Positions 9,472 through 18,100 of a stretch of DNA of 64,000 bases are shown here, piece after piece. A program made the translations under genes and the position numbers. Numbering within the stretch: the first letter of the stretch is position 1; the number at the start of each line of letters is the position of its first letter. The notes beneath the pieces were generated by a model, which searched no databases, was not told the origin of the DNA, and saw only the letters and a program-made list of their open reading frames with translations. Source of the DNA: Erwinia psidii (GTDB lineage: Bacteria; Pseudomonadota; Gammaproteobacteria; Enterobacterales; Enterobacteriaceae); contig NZ_RHHM01000005.1 of assembly GCF_003846135.1 (NCBI RefSeq), positions 186,001-250,000 on the forward strand, read 5' to 3'.

Positions 9472-10860
9472 ATGTCTGGCGGATTAGTGACAGCAGCATA
9501 CATTGTTGCCGCAATTCTTTTTATTTGCAGCCTGGCAGGGCTGTCGAAGCATGAAACGGCCAAACAGGGCAATTTGTTTGGCATCAGTGGAATGGCAATC
9601 GCTTTGCTGGCCACCATCTTCGGTCCCGACAGCGGTAATATCAGCTGGGTATTGCTGGCAATGGTCATCGGTGGCGCGGTTGGTATCAGGCTGGCGAAGA
9701 AAGTTGAAATGACCGAAATGCCGGAGCTGGTTGCGGTACTGCACAGCTTTGTGGGCCTCGCTGCGGTTCTGGTGGGTTTTAACAGCTATCTGGATCACGC
9801 ACCTGCCACGGAAGTCGTGCTGGAAAATATCCATCTCACGGAAGTCTTTATCGGTATCTTTATCGGGGCGGTGACCTTCACCGGTTCTTTGGTGGCATTT
9901 GGAAAACTGTGTGGTAAGGTTTCTTCCCGGCCTCTGATGCTTCCTCACCGCCACAAACTGAACCTGATAGCAATCGTCGTTTCGCTCTGCCTGTTGATTA
10001 TTTTTGTTCGCACCGACAGTCACGGCATGGAAATTTTTGCGCTGTTTGTAATGACGCTTATCGCGCTGGCCTTTGGCTGGCATCTGGTTGCGTCGATTGG
10101 CGGTGCCGATATGCCGGTGGTGGTATCAATGCTGAACTCCTATTCAGGATGGGCAGCAGCAGCAGCCGGTTTTATGCTGAGCAACGACCTGCTGATTGTG
10201 ACCGGGGCGCTGGTCGGCTCAAGCGGCGCGATCCTTTCTTATATTATGTGTAAGGCGATGAACCGTTCTTTTATCAGCGTGATTGCCGGTGGTTTCGGTA
10301 CTGACAGTACTTCAACGGGCGAAAGCGAAGAAGTGGGTGAACACCGTGAAATTGATGCTCAGGGGACGGCGGAGCTGCTTAAAAACTCCGATACGGTGAT
10401 AATCACTCCTGGCTATGGCATGGCAGTGGCACAGGCTCAGTATCCGGTCGCTGAGATCACTGAAAAGCTTCGGGCGCGGGGTGTAAAAGTCCGTTTTGGT
10501 ATCCATCCGGTGGCAGGCCGCCTGCCCGGGCATATGAACGTGTTGCTGGCAGAAGCACGTGTACCATACGATATCGTGTTGGAAATGGACGAAATTAATG
10601 ACGATTTCTCCGAAACGGATACCGTGCTGGTTATCGGTGCCAATGACACCGTTAACCCTGCTGCACAGGATGATCCGAAAAGCCCGATCGCCGGTATGCC
10701 GGTGTTGGAAGTGTGGAAAGCGCAGAACGTCGTGGTATTCAAGCGCTCAATGAATACCGGTTACGCTGGCGTGCAGAATCCATTATTCTTCAGGGAGAAT
10801 ACCCAAATGCTGTTTGGGGATGCTAAAGCAACGGTGGATGCCATTCTGAAAGCGTTGTAA
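9472..10860 (+). CDS. pntB: NAD(P) transhydrogenase subunit beta
   Basis: 462 residues, the exact length of E. coli PntB. The N-terminal half is a bundle of membrane helices (about 1-260) with the conserved [18 protein letters not shown] segment; the C-terminal domain III (about 285-462) binds NADP(H) with a [10 protein letters not shown] nucleotide loop. A GAGAGG ribosome-binding site lies before ATG. It is cotranscribed with pntA and supplies the NADP site and most of the proton channel. Confidence 0.97.
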   Translation: MSGGLVTAAYIVAAILFICSLAGLSKHETAKQGNLFGISGMAIALLATIFGPDSGNISWVLLAMVIGGAVGIRLAKKVEMTEMPELVAVLHSFVGLAAVLVGFNSYLDHAPATEVVLENIHLTEVFIGIFIGAVTFTGSLVAFGKLCGKVSSRPLMLPHRHKLNLIAIVVSLCLLIIFVRTDSHGMEIFALFVMTLIALAFGWHLVASIGGADMPVVVSMLNSYSGWAAAAAGFMLSNDLLIVTGALVGSSGAILSYIMCKAMNRSFISVIAGGFGTDSTSTGESEEVGEHREIDAQGTAELLKNSDTVIITPGYGMAVAQAQYPVAEITEKLRARGVKVRFGIHPVAGRLPGHMNVLLAEARVPYDIVLEMDEINDDFSETDTVLVIGANDTVNPAAQDDPKSPIAGMPVLEVWKAQNVVVFKRSMNTGYAGVQNPLFFRENTQMLFGDAKATVDAILKAL

Positions 10861-10885
10861 CACTCATCTTCAATGACGTCAGGGT

Positions 10886-10912
10886 AAAGTCCCGGCATAA
10901 GGCCGGGGCTTT
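10886..10912. terminator. Bidirectional terminator between pntB and uspE
   Basis: A GC-rich hairpin (AAAGTCCCGGC with GCCGGGGCTTT, one G-T pair, loop of about 5) lies 26 nt after pntB and ends in CTTTAATT. The flanking A and T runs let it serve both convergent genes. Confidence 0.85.
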
Positions 10913-10963
10913 AATTCAAATCGGAAACGGTATCTTTCTTTCCTCTCACCGCTTCCAGCAAAC

Positions 10964-11911
10964 TTAATCATCTTCACCCTCAGGCTCCACCGGGGAAGTA
11001 AAACCATCGGGTTTAATCGCCAGCAAATCACAGCGGAGATGATCAATAACCTGTTCAGCCGTATTTCCCAGGAAGGCGGCTGACAGTCCGGTGCGGCCAA
11101 TCGTTCCCAACACCACGACGCCAGCATCCAGTTCTGCGGCAAGATCCGGGATGACTTCTTCAGGCAGTCCTTTCTCTACATGGGTAAATTTTTCATCAAT
11201 ACTGAACTGTTGCCGTAGCGCTTTCATCGCCAGCAAATGCTGACCGCGTATAGCGTCGTTGTAGACACAGGGATCAAAATCCGGCAGTTCAATGGCGATA
11301 TTAATAGGAGTAACAGGATAAGCACCGACCAGATGCACTTCGGTATGATTGACCAACTGCGCCAGTTCAAGCGTTTCCTGTACCAGTTTTGTATTAAGCG
11401 GATCGTGGTGGGGTTCTTCGCTGGCCAGGTTAACGGCAACGACGGCTTTGCCATCTTCCGGCCACGGTTGATCTTTTACCATCCATACAGGACAAGGACA
11501 TTTGCGCAGCAGGTGCCAGTCCGTTGGAGTAAATACCACTGCCTGCAACCGGTCGTGCTGATGGGCCATTTTCAGTACCAGATCATAATGACCATTGAGC
11601 ACTTCCTGAATAATTGCCTCATAGGGACGATTATGCCAGATAACCTTGATCGCTATAACTATTCCTGCGTCAAGATAAGCCTGTGCCTGGTCACGGATCC
11701 ACTCAGTGCGTTGGCTGACCACACCTTTACGCATGGTAGTACGCTCATCCGGTGAGAGCAGGGTGGTCATTTCATAGGAAAAGTCATAAATAGGCAGAAA
11801 AGCAGTAATGCTTCCACCAAGACGTTGATTCAGATAGACGGCCCGGCGAAGCGCTGGCTGGTCGTCCTGTTGTGGATCGACAACCACAAGAATATTCTGA
11901 TATCTGGTCAT
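10964..11911 (-). CDS. uspE: Universal stress protein E (tandem UspA domains)
   Basis: 315 residues (E. coli UspE 316), made of two UspA domains, about 1-150 and 155-305. The start [16 protein letters not shown] matches the family and has AGGAG upstream; an earlier in-frame ATG is not used. The second domain keeps a [18 protein letters not shown] loop near 265, typical of Usp nucleotide-binding folds. UspE is a cytoplasmic stress protein linked to aggregation and motility. It stands next to fnr in the same order as in E. coli. Confidence 0.95.
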   Translation of the reverse strand: MTRYQNILVVVDPQQDDQPALRRAVYLNQRLGGSITAFLPIYDFSYEMTTLLSPDERTTMRKGVVSQRTEWIRDQAQAYLDAGIVIAIKVIWHNRPYEAIIQEVLNGHYDLVLKMAHQHDRLQAVVFTPTDWHLLRKCPCPVWMVKDQPWPEDGKAVVAVNLASEEPHHDPLNTKLVQETLELAQLVNHTEVHLVGAYPVTPINIAIELPDFDPCVYNDAIRGQHLLAMKALRQQFSIDEKFTHVEKGLPEEVIPDLAAELDAGVVVLGTIGRTGLSAAFLGNTAEQVIDHLRCDLLAIKPDGFTSPVEPEGEDD

Positions 11912-12151
11912 AACGGTTTCTCCTAAGCAGGTTATTTTAAGATAGCGCAATCATCTGTCCGGCAGAAGAGAAAATTACTGGCACTTCACATATTAATAGT
12001 TACCGTGCTATTTAATTTTCGACAGGAATACAGAGGGATACCGGAAACAGGTAGCGAGGACAGGCAGGTCGTTGCGTTGTGCAGGGATGTTATCCACTGG
12101 ATAAACTGGTCACTGTTTTAATATCAGGCTTTTTATCTGTGAGACATCAGG

Positions 12152-12195
12152 AACCCGGCTTAATTGCAGAAAGGATATTAAAAATAAGCCGGGTT
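12152..12195. other. Inverted repeat 1 of the uspE-fnr intergenic region
   Basis: AACCCGGCTTA at 12152-12162 pairs perfectly with TAAGCCGGGTT at 12185-12195 around a 22-nt loop. It is the first of three strong stems in a 160-bp stretch with no gene. No U-run follows on the plus strand, so a simple terminator role is doubtful. Confidence 0.6.
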
Positions 12196-12208
12196 AAAAT
12201 ATAAGAAA

Positions 12209-12241
12209 ACACCAGATCTGTTAGGTAAACCGATCTGGTGT
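12209..12241 (-). terminator. Probable fnr terminator (inverted repeat 2)
   Basis: ACACCAGATC pairs perfectly with GATCTGGTGT (loop 13). Read leftward, in the direction of fnr, the stem is followed by TTTTCTTATATTTT, as in a Rho-independent terminator. It lies about 100 nt after the fnr stop. Confidence 0.65.
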
Positions 12242-12278
12242 AAATTACTATGTTGCATACAGCAATTAAAATCAGCGT

Positions 12279-12308
12279 TGTTTCTGAACGATAAATTGTT
12301 CAGAAACA
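12279..12308. other. Inverted repeat 3 of the uspE-fnr intergenic region
   Basis: TGTTTCTGAAC at 12279-12289 pairs perfectly with GTTCAGAAACA at 12298-12308 (loop 8). It lies 32 nt after the fnr stop codon and could form the fnr 3' end or be part of a small RNA. Confidence 0.55.
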
Positions 12309-12339
12309 GCACAGGCCGTTATTGCTGACAATATCTCTG

Positions 12340-13095
12340 TCAGGCAATGGCACGACTCTGACCAGCAAGCTCTGACAATACGGCGTGATCTTCAATAGTT
12401 ATATATTTCCCCTTTACCGCCAGCATTCCGCTTTTCTGAAAACGGCCAAGCAGACGGCTGATGGTTTCCACCGTCAGACCAAGATAGTTACCAATATCAC
12501 CACGGGTCATGGTCAGACGAAATTCTCGCTGGGAGAAACCTCGCTCGCCAAAGCGGCGGGACAGGCCATAGATAAACGCAGCCAGGCGCTCTTCCGCATT
12601 TTTCTTGGAAAGCAGCAAAATCATCTCCTGATCGCCTTTGATTTCACCACTCATCAATCGCATCATTTGCTGGCGCAGGCTGGGCATTTTGCCAGAAAGA
12701 TCGTCAAGCGTTTCAAAAGGGATTTCACAAACCATTGCGGTTTCCAGTGCATGGGCGAAGCTGGGGTGAACACCAGCACTTATTGCATCAAAGCCCACCA
12801 GATCGCCTGCCAGGTGGAAGCCCGTAATCTGTTCATCACCCTGTTCTGTAATGGTGTAACTTTTAATGGTCCCGGAGCGAATGGCATACAGTGACTTCAG
12901 TTCATCGCCAGCTTTGAAGAGCGTCTGACCTTTCTGAATGGGCTTTTTGCGTTCGATGATATTGTCCAGCTGATCGAGTTCGTGCTCGTTTAGCGTAAAA
13001 GGAATACATAGCTGGCTGATACTGCAATCCTGACAGTGAATAGCACAACCGCCTGACTGAATACGTCTGCTGATAACTCGCTTTTCAGGGATCAT
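12340..13095 (-). CDS. fnr: Anaerobic regulator FNR
   Basis: 251 residues, nearly identical to E. coli FNR. The four iron-sulphur ligands are C21, C24, C30 and C123, each one residue beyond the E. coli positions. The cyclic-nucleotide-type sensor domain spans about 30-160, and the helix-turn-helix (about 195-225) reads [20 protein letters not shown] with the E..SR recognition residues. It switches the cell between aerobic and anaerobic gene sets. An FNR box just upstream suggests autoregulation. Confidence 0.98.
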   Translation of the reverse strand: MIPEKRVISRRIQSGGCAIHCQDCSISQLCIPFTLNEHELDQLDNIIERKKPIQKGQTLFKAGDELKSLYAIRSGTIKSYTITEQGDEQITGFHLAGDLVGFDAISAGVHPSFAHALETAMVCEIPFETLDDLSGKMPSLRQQMMRLMSGEIKGDQEMILLLSKKNAEERLAAFIYGLSRRFGERGFSQREFRLTMTRGDIGNYLGLTVETISRLLGRFQKSGMLAVKGKYITIEDHAVLSELAGQSRAIA

Positions 13096-13116
13096 AGTTA
13101 TGGACTCGATTGATTA

Positions 13117-13130
13117 TTGATTGAGGTCAA
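13117..13130. promoter_or_regulatory. FNR box upstream of fnr
   Basis: TTGATTGAGGTCAA matches the FNR consensus TTGAT-N4-ATCAA at 9 of 10 fixed positions. It lies 22 bp before the fnr start codon, placed for negative autoregulation as in E. coli. Confidence 0.8.
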
Positions 13131-13883
13131 TTTTATCACTTTTTCCTGATTGAAGGGAACGGACCAGGACAGTTTTCGCATTTATCAAAATGCTTAAATT
13201 AACTCTGGTGTCATTCTGTTTAAGATTTATCAAATGTATAACATTTCGCTTATTTAGATAACGTGGCACTAAAGCGATATAAGTTTTCCCATTGTTAATT
13301 AGGCAAAAAGTTGCTCATCAGTACGCATAAATTCCGTAAAGCAGTATTAACTGCTGTATTCACTCAATCATTGATGTGTCACCTGAATGAGTCCTGATGA
13401 TAAATAATGGTTGCGGACATTTAAGGGACCAGCCGGCCTTCGCGGGGCAGAATTCCCCTGTGAGAATATGCAGGAACCGATGTAAATAATCTGTTGCACA
13501 GTATTTTTCCGACACCAGCCTGCTGAGGCCTCACGGCATTGATAAGGTCGGCTGCATGCTACCCGGCAGTCTGAAAACACACCGGCTGTGCTGGAGGTAC
13601 TGTTTCTGGCACCGGACAGCATAAAACATCTGCCCCTGAAAAAAAGATTGTCAGCTGAGTACCGGAAAAGCATTGAAAAAAGCGTAATTTACATTTTTTC
13701 GCATCAACAGTGATCGGCAGGAAGAGAAGCCTCGCAATGTTACCGCAGTGGACATCACGCACACTGCGACACCCCTTGCTGATCGGACGGTACCGGCATT
13801 TGCTGAGCTTACGGTTGCCGATGGCCGCACTCTTACCTTCCGGGTGAAATGCCGGGATAATAACGGGCTTATCGGCTGCGGTT
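13131..13883. other. Decayed accessory DNA, left part of the effector island
   Basis: No frame here has a convincing start, ribosome-binding site or recognised family. The first 230 bp are AT-rich fnr upstream DNA. From about 13370 composition becomes more GC-rich, with overlapping open frames on both strands but no homology I recognise. In E. coli ogt follows fnr; here that continuity is lost. Confidence 0.5.
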
Positions 13884-13927
13884 CGCATCGCATCGCATCG
13901 CATCGCATCGCATCGCATCGCATCGCA
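13884..13927. repeat. Pentanucleotide tandem array (CGCAT)8.8
   Basis: Eight perfect CGCAT units (13884-13923) are followed by a partial CGCA. Both strands are open through the array: SHRIA repeats on plus and MRCDA repeats on minus. A 5-bp unit shifts frame with each gain or loss, as in phase-variable loci. The array abuts the start of an IS256-type relic. Confidence 0.95.
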
Positions 13928-13929
13928 GG

Positions 13930-14226
13930 GTGATTATAAATATAGCGCGGCTGAAAGATAATCTGGCTCAGGATATTGAGGCTAACCGCAAGAATAACCG
14001 GCAAAAAACCATCAAAGTTTCCTCCGGTAGCGTTGAGCTGTTCACGCTATCTGACGAGATTGAACAGCAGATGATCCGCCGCTTTGCGTTAATGAGTTAT
14101 CGGCATATCAGCCGGGAAACTGCGGACGTATACGCTTTCAGCGTTTCCACGCGGTTAACGACAATGTTCCCTCTGCATGAAATCAGCTCATCACATTATT
14201 GGCCAACATCTATCCACAGCATCTGA
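13930..14226 (+). pseudogene. IS256-family transposase, N-terminal/central relic
   Basis: The frame contains NLAQDIEANRKN, then KTIKVSSGSVELFT, then LSDEIEQQMIRRFAL-MSYRHISRE and VYAFSVST. These are consecutive conserved blocks of IS256-type transposases with the DRxGxFEPQLVKKxQ block deleted between them; homology fades after SVST. It is a truncated fragment with no terminal repeats. It represents a different part of the protein from the relic at 69-266. Confidence 0.85.
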
Positions 14227-14297
14227 GCGCCCTGGAAAGGACTCACGCGGTTACCACCCATGGTTAAGAAATTGAATCGCTTCTTTCAGGAGCACCT

Positions 14298-14435
14298 GAC
14301 CATGAAAAGACGGCTTACGCCACAATCAAAGGTATGGAGGTGATGTGTGCACTACGCAAGGGGCAGGCCTCATCGTTTTACCATGGTGCTCCCCTGGGCA
14401 AGATGCATCTGGTAAGCAGCGTCTCTGAAATTTAG
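14298..14435 (+). pseudogene. IS6-family transposase, C-terminal relic
   Basis: The frame reads DHEKTAYATIKGMEVMCALRK, continuing GQASSFYHGAPLGKMHLVSSV to a TAG stop. It resembles the C-terminus of IS6-family transposases with the YATIKGxEVMxALRKGQ pattern. The assignment is supported by a perfect IS6-type terminal repeat 37 bp downstream. The upstream part of the element is missing or unrecognisable. Confidence 0.65.
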
Positions 14436-14472
14436 GGTATTTCAACAACAGACAAGCTGCCTCATCGCACAT

Positions 14473-14486
14473 TTTGCAACAGTGCC
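14473..14486. mobile_element. IS6/IS26-type terminal inverted repeat
   Basis: TTTGCAACAGTGCC is the exact reverse complement of the 14-bp IS6/IS26 terminal repeat GGCACTGTTGCAAA, placed 37 bp after the transposase relic as expected for the right end. I found no matching left end nearby. Confidence 0.8.
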
Positions 14487-15115
14487 CTGCGTTAACGCCT
14501 GCTCGTGCCATTGCACGGTAATTGGGCATCTGTAGAACAAATCAAATCCTTTCAATTGGTGAGTTTATTTTCACTTTTATGGAACTGCAACGACTAATTT
14601 AATACTCACACATTAATTTTTATTAATGGATTATGCCGCCAGCAGGTCATCAGATGATTTGCTGTTGCAGTCAGTTTTCACCACGGTCGCATTGATGGGA
14701 AGAGAAAAGTAGAAATGCCGGTTATGGCGATGACCGCGATAAAGGGACACTTTTCAGATATCGTTGCGGAAATTTTGCCATCATAACCAGATACATCCTG
14801 GCAACCTGAAAAGTCATCTTAACTTGGCATATTTTCCACAGGGCGGATGGTAACGCGCGTGAACTGATCATTAACATTTATATTTTTGCCTAAGCAAAAT
14901 TTATGCCGACAGCAGAAACTACCCTGTGAGTCGGAAAGGCCGGATTGCCTTGTTGTTGGGCAGTTTTCTGCGTCAATTTGGCGGTGAAAATATGACCGAA
15001 TAGGTTGAGCTGTCAGGCCAGTTTGTTTGCTTTACCTCTGATATTTTAATTTTTTATATTAAATATCAATATTTTAATCCTTTTTGCTTTTTTGGAAATC
15101 AAGGAATGTAACTCT
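14487..15115. other. Region upstream of the effector gene
   Basis: About 630 bp without a convincing gene. The last 100 bp are very AT-rich (TAATTTTTTATATTAAATATC near 15046-15066, in pieces), suitable for a promoter or H-NS binding. I searched for the HrpL box GGAACC-N15/16-CCAC and did not find one. Confidence 0.5.
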
Positions 15116-18100
15116 ATGTTGAATCAAACCTCACGGGCGATAACGCGCTCGAATCCTCAGGAAATGGCGCAGAATATAAGCCACTCTGCGCCGGAAACAC
15201 CATTGCACCAAAATGTGGCGTCGGGCTTGCGTGGTTCAGGCCTGCCTGACAATGAAGCTTCTCGTTCAATATCGGCCTGGCTGGCTCGCCGGCCAGAGGT
15301 ACAGGATGAGTCTTGTCTTGCAAGTGGTGGCCTGTTGCTACGCTATGGCCCCGATCATAACGAAGCGATGGCACCCCGTAATGAAGCCCTCTTTACCCAC
15401 ACTTCCGGTTTACTGGCGGCAGTGCTGACGGTGCACCCGCAGGTCGAGCAGCGCGCAAGAATGCCTTTAACGGCCGGACATATCGCCAGCCAACTTGCCG
15501 CCCCTCCGTTTGGATTATTAACGGGTATCTGGCAGGCGGCTGACGGTAATGCGTTTATCGAACGTAACGGTCATTTGCATCAGGTAAACGAAGAGGGTCA
15601 CTGGATGCCGCTGCCAGTAGGGGGGCACGATGCGTCATTGCGCATGATCGGACGGCAGGCTGATGGCAACGTATATTTGCATGATGGTAAAAGGATTTTA
15701 CGAGCCGGTAATGGCCCTGCTGCTTTCCATTCCACCCGGCTTCCGGCAGGGGCTATTGCACGTATCGACGCCACGGGAGCACTGCGTATTCTGCATAAAG
15801 GTCAACTGATGACGGCCACGAACCACGGTCAGACGGTGCGTGATATTTCACTGTTGCGCCCGGTCACAGGTGGTACAGGCTTTGAACCCACCCCGGCCAG
15901 ACCGATTGACCTGCTGCTGCTTCCACATCCCCACTCAGCCGCAGCGTTAGTTCTCGACGAAAAGGGCAGAGCCTATCAGGCGGAGTTAGGTGGTCAGGGG
16001 TCGATAGAAGCACGACGGCTGACCTTACCTGAGGGAATGAGCCATGCAGAGGGATGGGCGATTACCTCAATGGGGCTGTCGAGCGATAATGCGGTGCATT
16101 TGCTTTTAGAGAATGGCGAGGGGCATCGTGTCGCATTGCAAAAAACATCTGACCAGACTGAGTTCCAGCCAGCCTGGTTGGTTGACCATCCGTTGCTACT
16201 TATCAAAACTGAGGGGTTACATACCCATGCCGATGAGGCGATGCAGTCGCGCACATTGCTCGATGGACATGCACAACTTGGGCATATAAATGGTGTGTTG
16301 CATTATAAGTCCGCGCCCGGACAGCATTGGGAACGGCCATCGTTGCCAGATGGTGAACCGTTGACGGACATTCTCTCGCTGCATACAGGTGTAAAAGGCT
16401 TTGTGGATCGTCGTCCGGTGTTCGCACTACTGGATAATCCGCAGCGGTTAGCCGAACTCAAGTTACCCGGACGCACCACCTGGTTGCCAGCAGGTGAAAC
16501 GCCCAGCCATCCTGCGGGTGGGCCATTGGCGATAATTCCTGACAGGGTACAGGTACGGGCTCAAACGATTGCCCATTTTGATGAGGGAGTTCGCGATGTG
16601 GCAATAGACGCCGGAGGTCAGGTTGCCGTATTGACGGAGTCTGGTCATTTAAAGCGGTTCAACGCGAATGGGGAAGTTAGCGAATTGCCTGCTCTGGCCC
16701 ATCCGCTCTCCATCGCCATAGGGCTGGATGATCGTCTGCATGTCCTGAGTCAGTCACCTGACCACCAGACCAAATTGCAGCGGCTTACCGACAATGGACA
16801 ATGGGAGAATGTCCCGCTGACTTTGCCGGAAAGTCATGACTTGCCGGGCGCTCTGCGAAGTTCGCGTACCGGCCAGCTACAACTGCAATTTGGTCATAAC
16901 TGGCATACACTGCTGCCGTCAATGACCGGGCCAGATGCAAGGCGGATACCGTCGCGCGTTGCACCTCAGGCTACGCCGGATGAGAAAGCTGTCGCCGGAA
17001 CACAGTCGGGAACCAATGCACGCGTCAATTATCAGCAAGCCAGTCGTATCAGCACGCCCGATCATGATGTCAGCGTGAATACGACGTTACTGGGGAGCAC
17101 CTCAACCGACCCGTTGTCGCTGAATTCCAACATTCACCTGATTGCCAATACCTATAAATCGCAGGCGATCAGGATGGCAAATATAGTAAGGGACGTTGCG
17201 CACGATACCACTCACGCCGTCGCACACAAAATGGGTATCGCTTTGCCACCCACCCCACAGGAAAAACGATTAGCCCGTTTTCATCAGGAAGCGGATCAGC
17301 TGCGCGGGCACATCGGTACTCTTTTCGAGACGCTGCCAGTTCTGGCAGAGGTACGCGTTGCGTCTGCCATCGGGCCGGGCCAGCATGACCGTGCCGGGTT
17401 GACGGCAGCTCAGGGCGAACATCTGATTGCGATGCGTGAGAATGAGCTGGCTTCGCTGCTGCGCGATCTGCGCAAGATTGGTTATCATGAAGGTGTTATC
17501 GCAGCAGATTTCTCCACGCGAAACAAACCCGGTGTTGAATCCACTTCCTCCAACTTTAGCTATCATGTAGCCGAACTGTGGCGACGTGTAAGTTCAGGTA
17601 TTACCAGGGCAACATCTCGTCCTGGTAATGATGTGTTGCCTGATTTTGATCGGAGTATTTCGTCTCTGGCACGTGCCGCAGCGGATAATCCGCAGACATT
17701 GAGCGGGCGTGAAGCGGAACTACTGACCCAACTGTGTGAGGTCAGTGGAAAACTGAAGGCATCCGGCGTGCAGTTATCCGCAGATGAAGAACAGAGCAAA
17801 CTCTCCTCCAGGCCAAATGCTTTGCGTACCGCCTGTCTGCTTAACGGCCTTGCCGAATATGACACACTGCTGCGTACTAACAGCGCAGCAGAGCTTGAGC
17901 AGGCTGATAGCAGGCAGAAGCAATCAGGATTACGGGGACTTGCCCGATTAGGCCTGTCGTCGTGGAGCCAGCTTGAAGCCTTTGACGACGTGGTATCAAC
18001 GTTTCGGCAGCAAATCACCACTCCGGGTAACGGGCGTCGCGCGCAACTGCTCAAAAGTCTGAATTTGCCTAAAAACGCAGCACCGGATGAAATGGCGTCG

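Noticed and set aside
9484..10083. 199-residue minus-strand frame within pntB
   Set aside because: Antisense shadow of a clear membrane protein gene.
13559..13918. Minus-strand frames rich in MRCDA repeats
   Set aside because: The repetitive part is only the CGCAT array read in frame; no ribosome-binding site and no homology in the rest.
13748..13933. Plus-strand 61-residue frame ending in SHRIASHRIA
   Set aside because: Ends in the repeat array and stops at once; no supporting signal, although the upstream residues look protein-like.
14487..15115. A hrp box (GGAACC-N15/16-CCAC) for the effector gene
   Set aside because: No GGAAC precedes the start at suitable spacing. CCAC near 14834 has no partner in range.
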